Origin: Nectonema munidae
Lineage: Eukaryota > Nematomorpha > Nectonematoida > Nectonematidae
Direction of reading: 5' to 3'
Length of the DNA: 64,000 nt
Assembly: GCA_030549495.1 (NCBI GenBank)
Contig: JAUIRK010000235.1
Coordinates: forward strand, 186,001-250,000
The position numbers were made by a program, and so were the translations under genes. Of this stretch, positions 22,661 to 34,000 are shown in pieces. The notes under the pieces are model-generated. The model searched no databases, was not told the DNA's origin, and was given only the letters and a program-made list of their open reading frames with translations. The stretch's first letter is position 1. Each line of letters opens with the position of its first letter.

Positions 22661-23499
22661 ATTAAAACAAGATTGATTAAACAAATATACTTATAATTTA
22701 TATAAAAGGAAACTTTTCAGCCTTCCCGTAAGACGCTAGCACATATGTTTCAACATTTCAAAGTTGATAGGGCTTCGTATCGATAACAATTTCGGTGAAC
22801 GTTAATGAAATGGTCATTTTATTGATCCTATCACATAGTGCATCTTTACAGAAAAAGATTGCTAGTTAATGCATGCACTCATTAACGCTTTAAAGCAAAG
22901 GTGAAACATATGTCCATGTTTCGAATGTGGTCCTTAAGATAGCTTTATCCAGCCCATCAAGGGATCTTATTATTTTTGGAAATAAGCTCACTTTCTTTAT
23001 TCTTTTTCTGCCAAAGTTTACAACATTATGGGAGAGTTGAAAGTGATAAAGCTTTTAAAAAAACGTATACATGTAGATTATTATACTTGACACTAAATTC
23101 AACAATCGATAAAATCTCTTCCGTGATCAATTTATGGGCCAAGATCGTGACAAAACAATATTGGTTTGCCTCGTGTTATAATTTGTCTTTTGTCGCAACT
23201 ACACTATCACTCTCTTCTACATTGTGAGTAGACTAATGAAATTCAGCAAGGTAGCTCAATTTAGCATTAACATAATTCAGCCTTTGAGAAATTCTGCGCT
23301 AAGACAATTTTCCCTCTAAATATTCTTGAATTAGAGTTCGAATTGTTTGCTAGCCGAATTGTCTTGCGATGAATTCTCCAGAGGCCAAATCTTCTTAAAA
23401 CCTAATTGTCCATGAACCATTGGAAGTTATTTCTTAGATAAAAAATCTTTATAACACACCATACATATAAAATTTTATACCGTTACCTGAGGTTTAGCC
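22661..23499. other. non-coding stretch
   Basis: No supported exon or repeat end. Confidence 0.4.
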
Positions 23500-24390
23500 A
23501 AAAGACATTTCTCCGAAAATCGAGATACAATTTGACACTTTTTATAGACATTGCTTTACTTCCAGTAAGTTTGCAAGCGTATGCACTATATACATTGGCA
23601 GCTATATTTTGCCTTCAAATTATGTGATGAATAATTTTATCTACTAGAAATTACCTGACAAATCTTCCATTCCGCCTAATGTCCGTTTGGTAAAATTTTT
23701 GTTCCGATAAATTCCTGTCTGCTAAATGTCCATTCTTTTAACTATACGTTAAAGGACAAATATGTTATGATATAATTATATTTTTATATACTATTTTTAG
23801 TTCTATTTTGTCCTTTTGCAATTCTAAATAAATAATCTCATCTGTTTTTTCATGCTTTTTTTTAATTAAAAAAGTAAATAAAAAAATAATTGAAGAAATG
23901 ATAAAATTTGTAATAATTTAATAGCTAATTATTATTTGTGAAAAATTTTTAAAATTTAATATCAAAATAAGTTTAAATAAAAATAACACATATGAAAATA
24001 ATATAAACATAACAAAATCAAAAAATTGAATTTCGATGCAAAAGGACAGAATATAATTGGAAAAAGACAACATAGAATTGGAAGAAGACAAAATAAAATT
24101 TGAAAACGACAAAATAGAAAGGCAAAAAGACCAAATAGAATTGCAAAAAGTCTAAATAGAATTAAAATGGAATATATTTGTATTTATAGTTATGATGTTA
24201 CTGTGATTTTACTGTATTTATTGAGTTTTTGTGTTTTAACAATATTAATTTATTATTTGCAGAAGCCTGCTAAAATGCCAAATTGTATTTACATTTTCGG
24301 TGAAATCCCCGTCCTTCAAATGTCCATTCGGCTTGTAAAATTTTTGTTCGCTAAGTGTCTATCGGCTAAATGTCCAGCTACCATATGTAC
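23500..24390 (-). repeat. dispersed repeat family X, split by a fold-back element
   Basis: The left part (23600-23745) contains the reverse complement of 28260-28320 ('gtgatgaataattttatctactagaa'), followed by ~15-bp units of the type 'aaatgtccattcggc'. The right part (24290-24390) again has these units ('aaatgtccattcggcttg', 'ctaaatgtccag'). Between them lies the inverted-repeat element at 23788-24176, apparently inserted in family X. Confidence 0.55.
23788..24176. mobile_element. fold-back element, ~390 bp
   Basis: The left end 'ctatttttagttctattttg' with 'tccttttgcaattcta' is inverted at the right as repeated ~20-bp units ('aaaaagacaaaatagaattg' variants), ending 'aattaaaatggaatat'. There are about six units on the right and one or two on the left. 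The AT-rich core resembles those of the copies at 30338 and 61451. Confidence 0.65.
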
Positions 24391-25781
24391 AGGGTGAATG
24401 ATAAGTAACGCCCTATTTTAAAATACATATAATTTATTCTTATTTTTGTATTTTTTAGTTTTATGCAAATCCCTTAAGGCCTATTGTATATTAACATATG
24501 GAGCGTGAAAGCAGATTTTACCCTGCCCTGTTTTCCCCCAGACTTCACTGCTGACGTTTTAAGAGCCAAGAACTACAACTGCATCCAAATGCTTTTCATA
24601 CACCTATAAATGGCATCTCCTGAAACTCATCAAGCAGTAATCAAGAAGCTCATCATACCTCACTCAGCCTCTTAATAATGTCAGCATCAAAAGAATTGAA
24701 TCGCAGAAATCCGGTCTCCTGTGCTTTGCATTCCAAAGAACAGCAACTTCAAACGCTTCATGTAAAATTTTCTCTTTACAAAAGTCCCTGTCTTCAGCAA
24801 CACCCAATTCTCTTCACAATTCGGATAAAAGATCGTAATGACCAAAAAAGTTGATTTACAAAAAGTTTCTGTCTTAAGATTTTCTCAAAGAACTTTTCTA
24901 GTTTATACTCATACTCTTTTTGTGAAAAATTATCTCCTGTTCTGAAAAAGCTACATTTTTTGGAAAGTTTTTAAATTTTAAAATTTAACAAAATCTTTAT
25001 TCTGTCAAAAAAATAAAAAATAAGGATGCTTGCATCGTTTTTATTGTTTAAAATTTCCAAATAAATTAAGAAAATATTTGAAAATTTCTATAAGGAAGAC
25101 AAAAACTGTAAAATGTGGAAGGGAGAAAATATAGCATGTTCCCTCAAACCAAAAAAGTGCGTAGTAATATTACTATTTGACGAGTAAATTAGATAGTAAA
25201 ATATTGAAAATTATTAGCAAAAAGGGAAAAAAATTGTAAATAAACTTTTCAAATAAAATTTCCAATAACTTTAATCAAGTTATAGTTTCACTTTTTTCAA
25301 GCTTTAGTAGATATTTAATCCCCGTATAATTTTATCCTTACTAATAATTTGAATTATTATGAACTAATTTTTATTAAATTATTGTATATAGATGGCGTTA
25401 ATATGCATATATTATTTATTTTATTTTAATAATTTCATAAAAAAATTAACTTACATTGTCTTATGAATATTTATTATTTAAAATTTTTAAAATATTATAT
25501 ACAAAATCTTTTATTTAATAGAAACTAAAAATTATAGCTTTCTTAAATTTTTTTAATTTTTGGGTTTGTGTTCAAATATTAATATCCGTAGGTTCTTAGA
25601 TAAGGAAGTGAAGCTTCCGTCTATAAATGATTTAACTTTTATGATCCGTGATTCTTCATCTGAGCTTCACATGAAAAACTTTTTTTATCTTCTTAAAACT
25701 TTTATATAACAGAAGCTTCAGCTCTTAAGTAACTTTCGGAATTTAATATTTAATAAATTAAAAAAAACATTAAATATCATT
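24391..25781. other. 1.4 kb without a recognisable feature
   Basis: AT-rich. The only GC-richer part (about 24480-24830) shows no sustained homology that I recognise in any frame. Confidence 0.4.
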
Positions 25782-26045
25782 TAACCTACCATAACTATAT
25801 CCTCCGTGTACTTACCTATAAGATACCATATCTTGTTATTTATGCAAGTGTCCACTACTATTATCCGATCACTGACCCTACTTACATTAATTATTGCATC
25901 AATTAAATCTACTACCTTAATCATTATTCCTATCACCTATTCAATGAGCTTTTAACTACTAATTATTACTTTTCTCCTATTTAACATTTGGTTGCTTCCT
26001 ACCAAACTCTCCACGTTCCAAGTCTCAATTTCCCTTTGTTATCTT
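25782..26045 (-). pseudogene. RTE-type LINE endonuclease fragment
   Basis: On the minus strand, KGKLRLGTWRVWVVGSN resembles the LR..TWNV.... start of RTE endonucleases. It is followed by RRKV and, farther on, VSRVSDRIIVVDTCIN, like the '..RvSdRii.v.l.' block. Only a decayed 5' fragment remains. A C-terminal fragment of the same clade is at 44800-45700. Confidence 0.5.
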
Positions 26046-27963
26046 TATCAGTATTCTTTCTAAGGTAGGAAACTGATGAAATGTGCTCGATACGTTTGCC
26101 TGGCTCGCTCCAATTTCTGATTTTTACATCCATAGTTGTTATGATGTTTTGGCAAATAATAATGGAAGTGAAGGAAAATCATGTTTTCCAAGAAAATACA
26201 CATAGTGATATGGAAATGAGGGAGTAGTGTAACACCAAGACATTATTTTCAAGGAAAATACACTGCATACACTCAACAGAGCGTGGTTTTGTACTTGTAC
26301 TCTACTCCAACTGCAACTGCTTATGGAAATATTTTTGTGAAGTGAAACAATGTCTTGTCTTCTTCTACCTATTCCTTGCTTCCATTAAGGATCTCAAATA
26401 TGTCAGGTTTGTTAATCCGTACTCCACTCTTTATATTTGAAAGTCCTATCATATTTTAGGTAGTGAGATTTTTGTAACGCCTAGAAAGCTTTTTTTGAAC
26501 TGCGCAAGTAAAATTTTTAAAATTAATATATTTATGCTTTTGGATGTTTTATAAGAATCCGTGTAAATTAGTCACGTGACACTTTTTTGCTTAAAAGTAA
26601 TTTCTTTATTATTCGTGTATATATGTACTTGAATGACAATAAAATTTATAAATTTTGGATTTTTAACATGCTGATAAATTGCTTTAACAAAAAGAAATGC
26701 GATTTCATCACATGAATAAATCGTTTGATTTATGAAATTTTTTTTCCTCAATTTTTATATTCAATATTTAGGGATATTACGATTAATAGGCATCGGTAAT
26801 AATCGCTTAATTTTCAAGCAACGCCATCCAAATCGGAATGGACCCTCATATGGCGGCAATTTCTTACTACCTCGAATGGCTTTATTGGCTTTCTAGAGGC
26901 CATTTTAATAACATTTTTATATCCAAAGCTATTCAACAAAGTTAATCTATTCATTTAAATAATAATAAGCTATACTTATGAGTGAATTAAAAGGTGAGAT
27001 TTTTTGAAAAAATCTTTTGAATGAAATGCAAATGCAATATCACTGGCGAATATAGAAATTATGAATGCTTTATAGAATGAATTTCTAGAAGTACAGTGGA
27101 GCCTGCTTTTACGAACTTAATTCCTTCGGTAAGACCGCTCGTTAGCTAGTATTAGTTGCCATCTTCAAGGTTGCATTCTCATCATCCATGCTTTACAATA
27201 CGTATATAAAAGAATAAATAATTAAACAGAATTGTAAAAAGACAAACTAGAACTAAAATGGCATATTTCAAGAGATAAACCTATTTACCCCCTCTCCTCT
27301 CTCGCTTAATGCCGAACATTTACGATTTGGACAAAAACCAAGATACCCCTTTCTCCGAGACCTTATCAGGAGATTAACGCCATGAACAAATATGACCTTT
27401 AAAAAGTAAAAAAAGAGTTTTTATCTTACAAAGTAATTATGCTATGAAATAGAAAATGGTATGCAACTGCTTTTGCAATGTTAATTCTAATCTAATGCGT
27501 ATTCTAATATTGAGAATAGATTCTCTAATTGATTACTTTGACATTACGTGAATATTCAAAATTTTCACATCTTTACTCTTATGTTTGTCAGATAGATGGT
27601 AGCGACTTGACTTGATGCATATATACTATTTGTTTCTTCAATGAATAATTTTACATTTTTTAATTAAAGTTTTGGTTTATTGCTTGCCATTTTAATGATC
27701 TTTCTTCTGACACTCCTTATCCACTTTACAATGAATAATTTATTATAGCCATTTCCAATAAATGTATACAAACGAACCACTACATTATTATATGCAAACA
27801 CGGCACCATTGCTAATATAAATAATCAATATCAGGATTGTTCTGAACTATGCTTTTGTTTACTAAGCTCACCATTTCATCTCCATTCCTTCTACGCACAC
27901 ATCAACGTTCTCGGCATATTTGTGGCTGTGCAAACAGACCAAAGGATTAAAAGTCTGCATAAA
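26046..27963. other. upstream region of the QC gene; little recognised
   Basis: At 27093-27115 the sequence TACAGTGGAGCCTGC...ACGAACTTAATTCC resembles a pogo/Tigger terminal repeat after a TA dinucleotide. At 27226-27266 a two-unit piece of the fold-back motif ends in 'actaaaatggcatat'. Nothing else is supported. Confidence 0.35.
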
Positions 27964-28044
27964 ATGAGCTTGAATACTTTTCGCCTCCTTTTCCTAACTT
28001 TTGTGTTGCTCACTTTTTCAAATCCTCTACTCTTCGATCCATCA
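27964..28044 (+). CDS. QPCT: QC exon 1 (candidate signal-peptide exon)
   Basis: ATG at 27964 (AAA before it) opens 27 codons: a hydrophobic run of about 18 residues ending SNPLLFDPS, then a GTAAGA donor in phase 0. Exon 2 also begins in phase 0. Assignment to this gene is inferred from strand, phase and the expected secretory targeting; 4.8 kb separate it from exon 2. Confidence 0.5.
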
Positions 28045-31000
28045 GTAAGATTTTATATATCTTTCAAAATATTTCACCTTCTTGTTGTTTACAGTAGTTA
28101 CATCCAAACATCCCGGCCGTTTGAAAAATAGTGCCTAGTTAAAATGATGCCACGATATTTGGCCGAAGGAAATTTGAGCCACGGACATTTGGCGGAATGG
28201 ACATTTTACCGATGAACAGTTGGCCCGATAATGATATCAGCGAAATGTTATCATAACACATTTGGCATGTAACTTCTAGTAGAAAAAATTATTTATCACA
28301 TTATTTGTGAATAGAAGTTGTGAATAATAAAGAAAACAAAAATTACTTTTCAGATTTTTGTAATCAGTCATGTCATGTCATAACACATTTGGCAAGGAAG
28401 CTTCGTGAAGATAAATTATTCATCAGATAATATGTGTATCAGAAAAAGAAAGCAAAATTACGCTACAGATTTGTATTGAGCACAGGCTTGAAAAGTTACT
28501 GGAAGCAAAGCAACGTCTACAAAATTTCTCAAATTGTATGTACAAAATTTCCTTTCAGCCACCTGTTTCCAAGCCAAATGTCCATTCGGCTAAATGTCCG
28601 CTGGCAAATGTTTGTCGGCCAAATTTCCGGTCACGGTTAAAAAAAGGAAGCGTCTAGAAACGATTTACACCTGTAATTATACATACACGTATTGGCTGAG
28701 GTGGCATGAATAAAAGATGAAAGAAATAAAATATCAAACTTTTATTCAAAATAATTTCTAACAATATTAATTTTCGACCACTCCGTTCTTATTTGAAAAA
28801 CACAATCGTTAAACGCAAAGAATAGAAAATAAGGAACTTTTTTCAATTCCAATTAAATTTTACTATACCGGTATTTATCTACTAGTATAGAACAAGGAAA
28901 ACATTTTTCCGCCTGGATCTTCAATGTATTGATATGAAAATTTGGTGTAGCCAGGAGTGAAAACAAAGCGATCTATTTTCCGTTGGTATATGACACTGGG
29001 GAAGATGATAAAACAGAAATCTGGAAAGAAATAAAAACAAACATGTATCAAAGAAGCTCAAATGCAAGACAAGGTGACACGGCATAAGGGAAGAGTATTT
29101 GTGAAGATCGCTTTTTTTATACCGAATTTTATGAGCGCAGGCATAAAAATGCACTTTTTGAGATTTTGATAATTAAAATAGCAAAAATCAATCCTCTAAA
29201 CAACATACACAATTCCTAATCTTCTTGTAACGAGAAAGATGCACAGTGCATTTTTTTGTACACTACATCATATTATTATCACTAGTGCTGTCATTTGCTC
29301 TTTTCTCTTCTTCATTTAACAATTTGTTTATTTATCTGAAGGAGACCAGAGAGTGGTCGAAAATTAATAAAAATTTTAAACTGCTTCAAATAAAAGTTTT
29401 ACTTATTTTTCTATTATATTTTTCATTTTGTTCAATTTTAATCCTCTGGACAATGATGCGTTTACCAACTTAACATTACTACTTTGAAAGTGTAACCTAG
29501 CAACAAAATTAACAAAAAGTTAAACCCAATTATTAAATATAGTTTTGATAATATGTTTTTTTTGCTAAAAAAAATTAAAAAAGTTAGTATTTTAAATAAA
29601 CTTGATAGAAAAAAAAATAGTTAACAACTAGAAAATATTGCTTAACTTAATTGTCCTTAAAATTACTACAGCTCAGTGATCATCTTTACTACTATTAATC
29701 TATTAGAGTTTGGTAAAGTTATACTTACTAGAAACAAATTTGTTCAAAAAGTTATGAAACGCATGTATTGAGGAAATAATATTCATATTACTTTTTTCTA
29801 AAAAAATTAAAATTTTTCTAAAGCTATTTTATGGAAAATATATCGAAAAATTCATTATTTTAAAATATTGTTTAACGCCATCTTTATTTCTCGTTGTATA
29901 CTTCAAAAGAGGCATTCTCTGAATCTTCATGAGTGCATAATGTGATTGTTTTTAATTCACATCATCTAACATTGAAGAAAATAATGTATGCTTCGTCTAT
30001 TGTTTTATTTACATATGTCTGTGAATAAAGGATAATTAGCCTTATAATTAATTAATTAATTGGCCTTTAGTTTCCAGACGGTTATTCACAACAGATATAT
30101 GGTGTAAAATACTATTAATTTCAAATGATTCCCAAAGGCTATGCTGCCGATGTTTTAGGGATTCAAGCATTTCAGTGCGTGGGTGTCTGATGCCAATATG
30201 CATGTAGTATGCATGTATTCGTATGCATGTCTAGATGTTTTTTGTGTCAGACGTGTATTAATATATAAATAAATAGTAACGTTTGTGTCAAGAATGTCAA
30301 AAATGTATATGTAAATGTATGCATGTGAATATATGTATATACCATTTTTAATCCTATTTTATCTTTTTGCAATTATATTTTCTTTTTTTGCAATTCTATT
30401 TTGTTCTTTTTCAATTCAATTTTGTCTTTTTACAATTCCATTTTTTTCCTTTTGCAATTCTATTTTGTCTTTTTGCAGTTCTATTTTGTCTTTTTGCATT
30501 TCTATTTTGTCTTTTTCAAATCTAATTTGTCCCTTTGCATTTCTATTTTGTCTTTTTGCAATTCTATTTTGTCCTTTTTAAATTCTAATTTTTTCCTTTT
30601 CCAATTCTAAACAATTGATCTCATGTCTTTTTCGAAATAATGTTAAAAGTCATTGAAAAAGATATTGCTAAGTTAAAGTGGAAAATTTAATAATAATAAT
30701 TAAGAAAGTGAATGAAAAATAAATTTTTTTTTCTAAAAAATAATAAAAATTAGTAATAAAATTAGCAAAAATTTGATTAAATTATAATATAAACACGACA
30801 AAATCAAAAATTAAATTCATAGACAGAATTGCAAAAAGTCAACATAGAATTGCAAAAAGACAAATAAGATTTGTAAAAAGACAAACTAGAATTGTAAAAA
30901 GACAAAATAGAATTGCAAAAGGAAAAAAATAATTGCAAAAGGACAAAATAGTATTGCAAAAGACAAAATAGAACTAAAAATGGTGTATGTACGATTGCGC

Positions 31001-34000
31001 TAACAATAAGCCTAACGTAACCCTAAAACTCTAATACGAATATGATTGCTAATTCTATGCAATTTGAGGTATATAGGAATAGGCAAAAATAGCGGATCTT
31101 TTACCTCTGCACAAAGAATGTATGTTAGCTAAGGTGGAATAGAAGCAACAACTACTTTATTCCAGGCGAGACTGTCCCACTAGGACACCAGACTGAGTCA
31201 GTAGAAAGAAAACTTTACATTTATCAATTTATTCCTTCTCTCTTGTGTCTTCCCTTAAGTTTACTATTTAAGTGAAGTGCATTCTGAAATTTTGTTGTTT
31301 CTGGCCTTTTATGAGTTTGCTGGTAAAATTTTTTTGACCAATTTAGCTACTGACTGGATCGAAAACCAAACCTCTGCTTCTTTTTCTATTTATCAATAAA
31401 AGATAAATGTGTTATGAGAGATTTAAACTCTCTAGTTGAGATGAACAGAATATAAAAGACGATTGTGAAAAATAACCAGTTTAACAGACTTCTTAGTATT
31501 CCATAGTTCGCGTAGGTTGTTCTTGAAAATATTGCCTGCCGCTGTTTTCATTGCGTGTTCGGATAAAGAATTCCATTCATCAATCAATAATCTCTGAGTA
31601 ATATATGTATTTTGCGTTAATTGCTTATAGAAAGAATCAAAGGTTTAATTTTAGTGAAGATGATGCATTCTGGAAAAAAACATTTAGAGTAGTAAATCTA
31701 GAGCTTCCAATCTTTGACAGTGAGTAACATTTTTAAGATCTTTTGGTGAAGAGCGTTTTATTGTCAATGAATATAAGAGTATTTTTAAGCATATCAACTC
31801 TGGGTAAGCGCACAATTACCCTTGGAAATTGTCCCTGCCTCCCCTCCTCTCAACAAGGATATTTGCCCCCCCCTACGGACAGATGCCCTCAATATATTTA
31901 ATTCACATCATTTAAAAAAATGGGATTAATTTTAGTATTTGTCATATGAGTAATAATCATTGAACTGCATAGCTAAAGATTTGAAATTATTGTTTAAATT
32001 TTTTTTCTTATTTTTAAAATTAATCATACTTTTTAAAATTATTTCATTTATCAAATACATCAGAGCCGTTGTCCGGTTAAGAGAGTTATGGCGAGCTAAC
32101 TTGCAAAATTGCGGGCATTTGCCAATTAATTCTAAAAAATGGTTTAATTTTATAGGATATTGATTCGTGGCTCATATCCGATAGTATAGAGTAGAGCACA
32201 TCACATATACATCATACACACAGCCACTTTTAGCGAGCGTAACTTTAGTCTTTCTGTCGATCTTATTTGTGCAGAATCAGCTTGGATAGCATAAAAATAA
32301 AAACGATATCTTTTGCTTGCCACAGCATATTGTCGCAACACGATTACCACCATAATGGATTAAAAAACCCATACTTTAGTTTGCAAGGTTTTTATCAAGG
32401 ATATCTTCTTTTATCAATAGAAGGATAAAAATACTGACGAATAAGTTGAAGTTCTTACTGTTTTTCTAGATTTTACATTTTTTTTCAGATGTTTAAATAA
32501 ATTAGCCCTAAAAATTAAGATGTTTATGAAGAAAAATAAATTATTTTATTATATGCTAAAAAGGTGAATTAATTAATTAAAATGAAATCTAACTTGAATT
32601 TTTTAATATTAGGAAAGAACGTATTGTTCACTTTTTTAAAGCTTTTGTCTTTGTTGGTTTTTCACAAACCATGCAGTCCTTAAAGTCATACCTTTTTAAA
32701 TGTGGGCCCTTCACGAAAAAGTTTGTGCAGCCGTGAAAGTATACGCAAGAAAAAGTATCAATCAAATAAGGATTATGAATTTCATATTATTTATGCGAAG
32801 TGTTTTCTTAGCAATAAACGAAGATTATTTACTCTTTGTTCTACATAGAATCTCAAGTATGCAAAGAATGTTGATATGCGTGAGTTTCAAGAAACTCTAA
32901 AACAAATCATGATTCCAAGAGTTCCTAGTACATATGGAAGTTCTGTTGTTCAGAATGTAAGTACCCATTTTACATATCACTTTTGTTAAGAATATATTTC
33001 AGTGTGTGTGTGTGGAATGTGGACATGTACAAAATAAAGTCTAACACAACATTTACGAAAATAAAATGTATAAAAAATGAGTTATAAATTGATTTATACC
33101 TCAAATTTCTATGTAATTAAAAAAATTAAACCAATTTAATATTAATAAAATGAAAAAATTTACTTTAAAAAATGCTCACAATCATTATTGATCGGTTAAT
33201 TCACCTCTCCATATATTTGTTTATCGAGGTTTCACATTTTATTACCTTTCCATGAATTTACCCTTAACTAGCTATGAATTATTAAACTCAAGAGTATATC
33301 ACGACTTACTTCATATTAAACACACTAATCTTTAGGAGGACTTCTCACAATTATTAAGCCAAATTGATATTTGGAGCGTGAAACAGTGCTCTAAAAACCT
33401 TTTAAAAATTTATTGCATATTCTATATCCTTGATTTCAGCCAAAAGAAAAAAAAATTCCCCGATATTTAAGAGACTTTCATGAAGCAGAAGTTTTCAATC
33501 ATAGATCAATTGACGCATGTTCATGGAGAACATTAACTATTACTCATTGACAAACATTTAGTTCCTACTAAAACATTTTTAAAAAGTTTAAAATTTTCAA
33601 CTTCTTCATAGTGGTGAATAAATTATTTTATTTTATTGGAAATAACCTCTCAGAAGAGGTAGAAATAAAATGGAATAACTTTTCTTTGCTTCTAACTGAT
33701 GTCACCAAGTATGATATTTCCGCTTGAAACTACTCAACTTGTCATATACTCGACTATTTCATGTGATAGGTGCTTGAGCACATTTTGTTGCAGTAGATCA
33801 ACGCATAGTCCTTTCTAGAAGCAAGAGTATCTAGAAGAGTCTTTTTAAAGCAGCATTTTCAACCTTTTTACCTTGGCGGAACCCCTGGAATATGATAAAT
33901 CTTTCAAGGAAACCTACGCAAAAATATTTTCGTAAATTTTTAACACAGTAAAAGAAATGTAATTAGATTAAAAACAAAAAAACTCTGATAGATAATAATT

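Noticed and set aside
23918-24112. Minus-strand frame with repeated SFSN/LSSSN peptides
   Set aside because: It is a translation of the fold-back arm units.
30315-30610. Overlapping frames with repeated SFCNSILSF peptides
   Set aside because: They arise from the tandem ~20-bp units in the left arm of the fold-back element.
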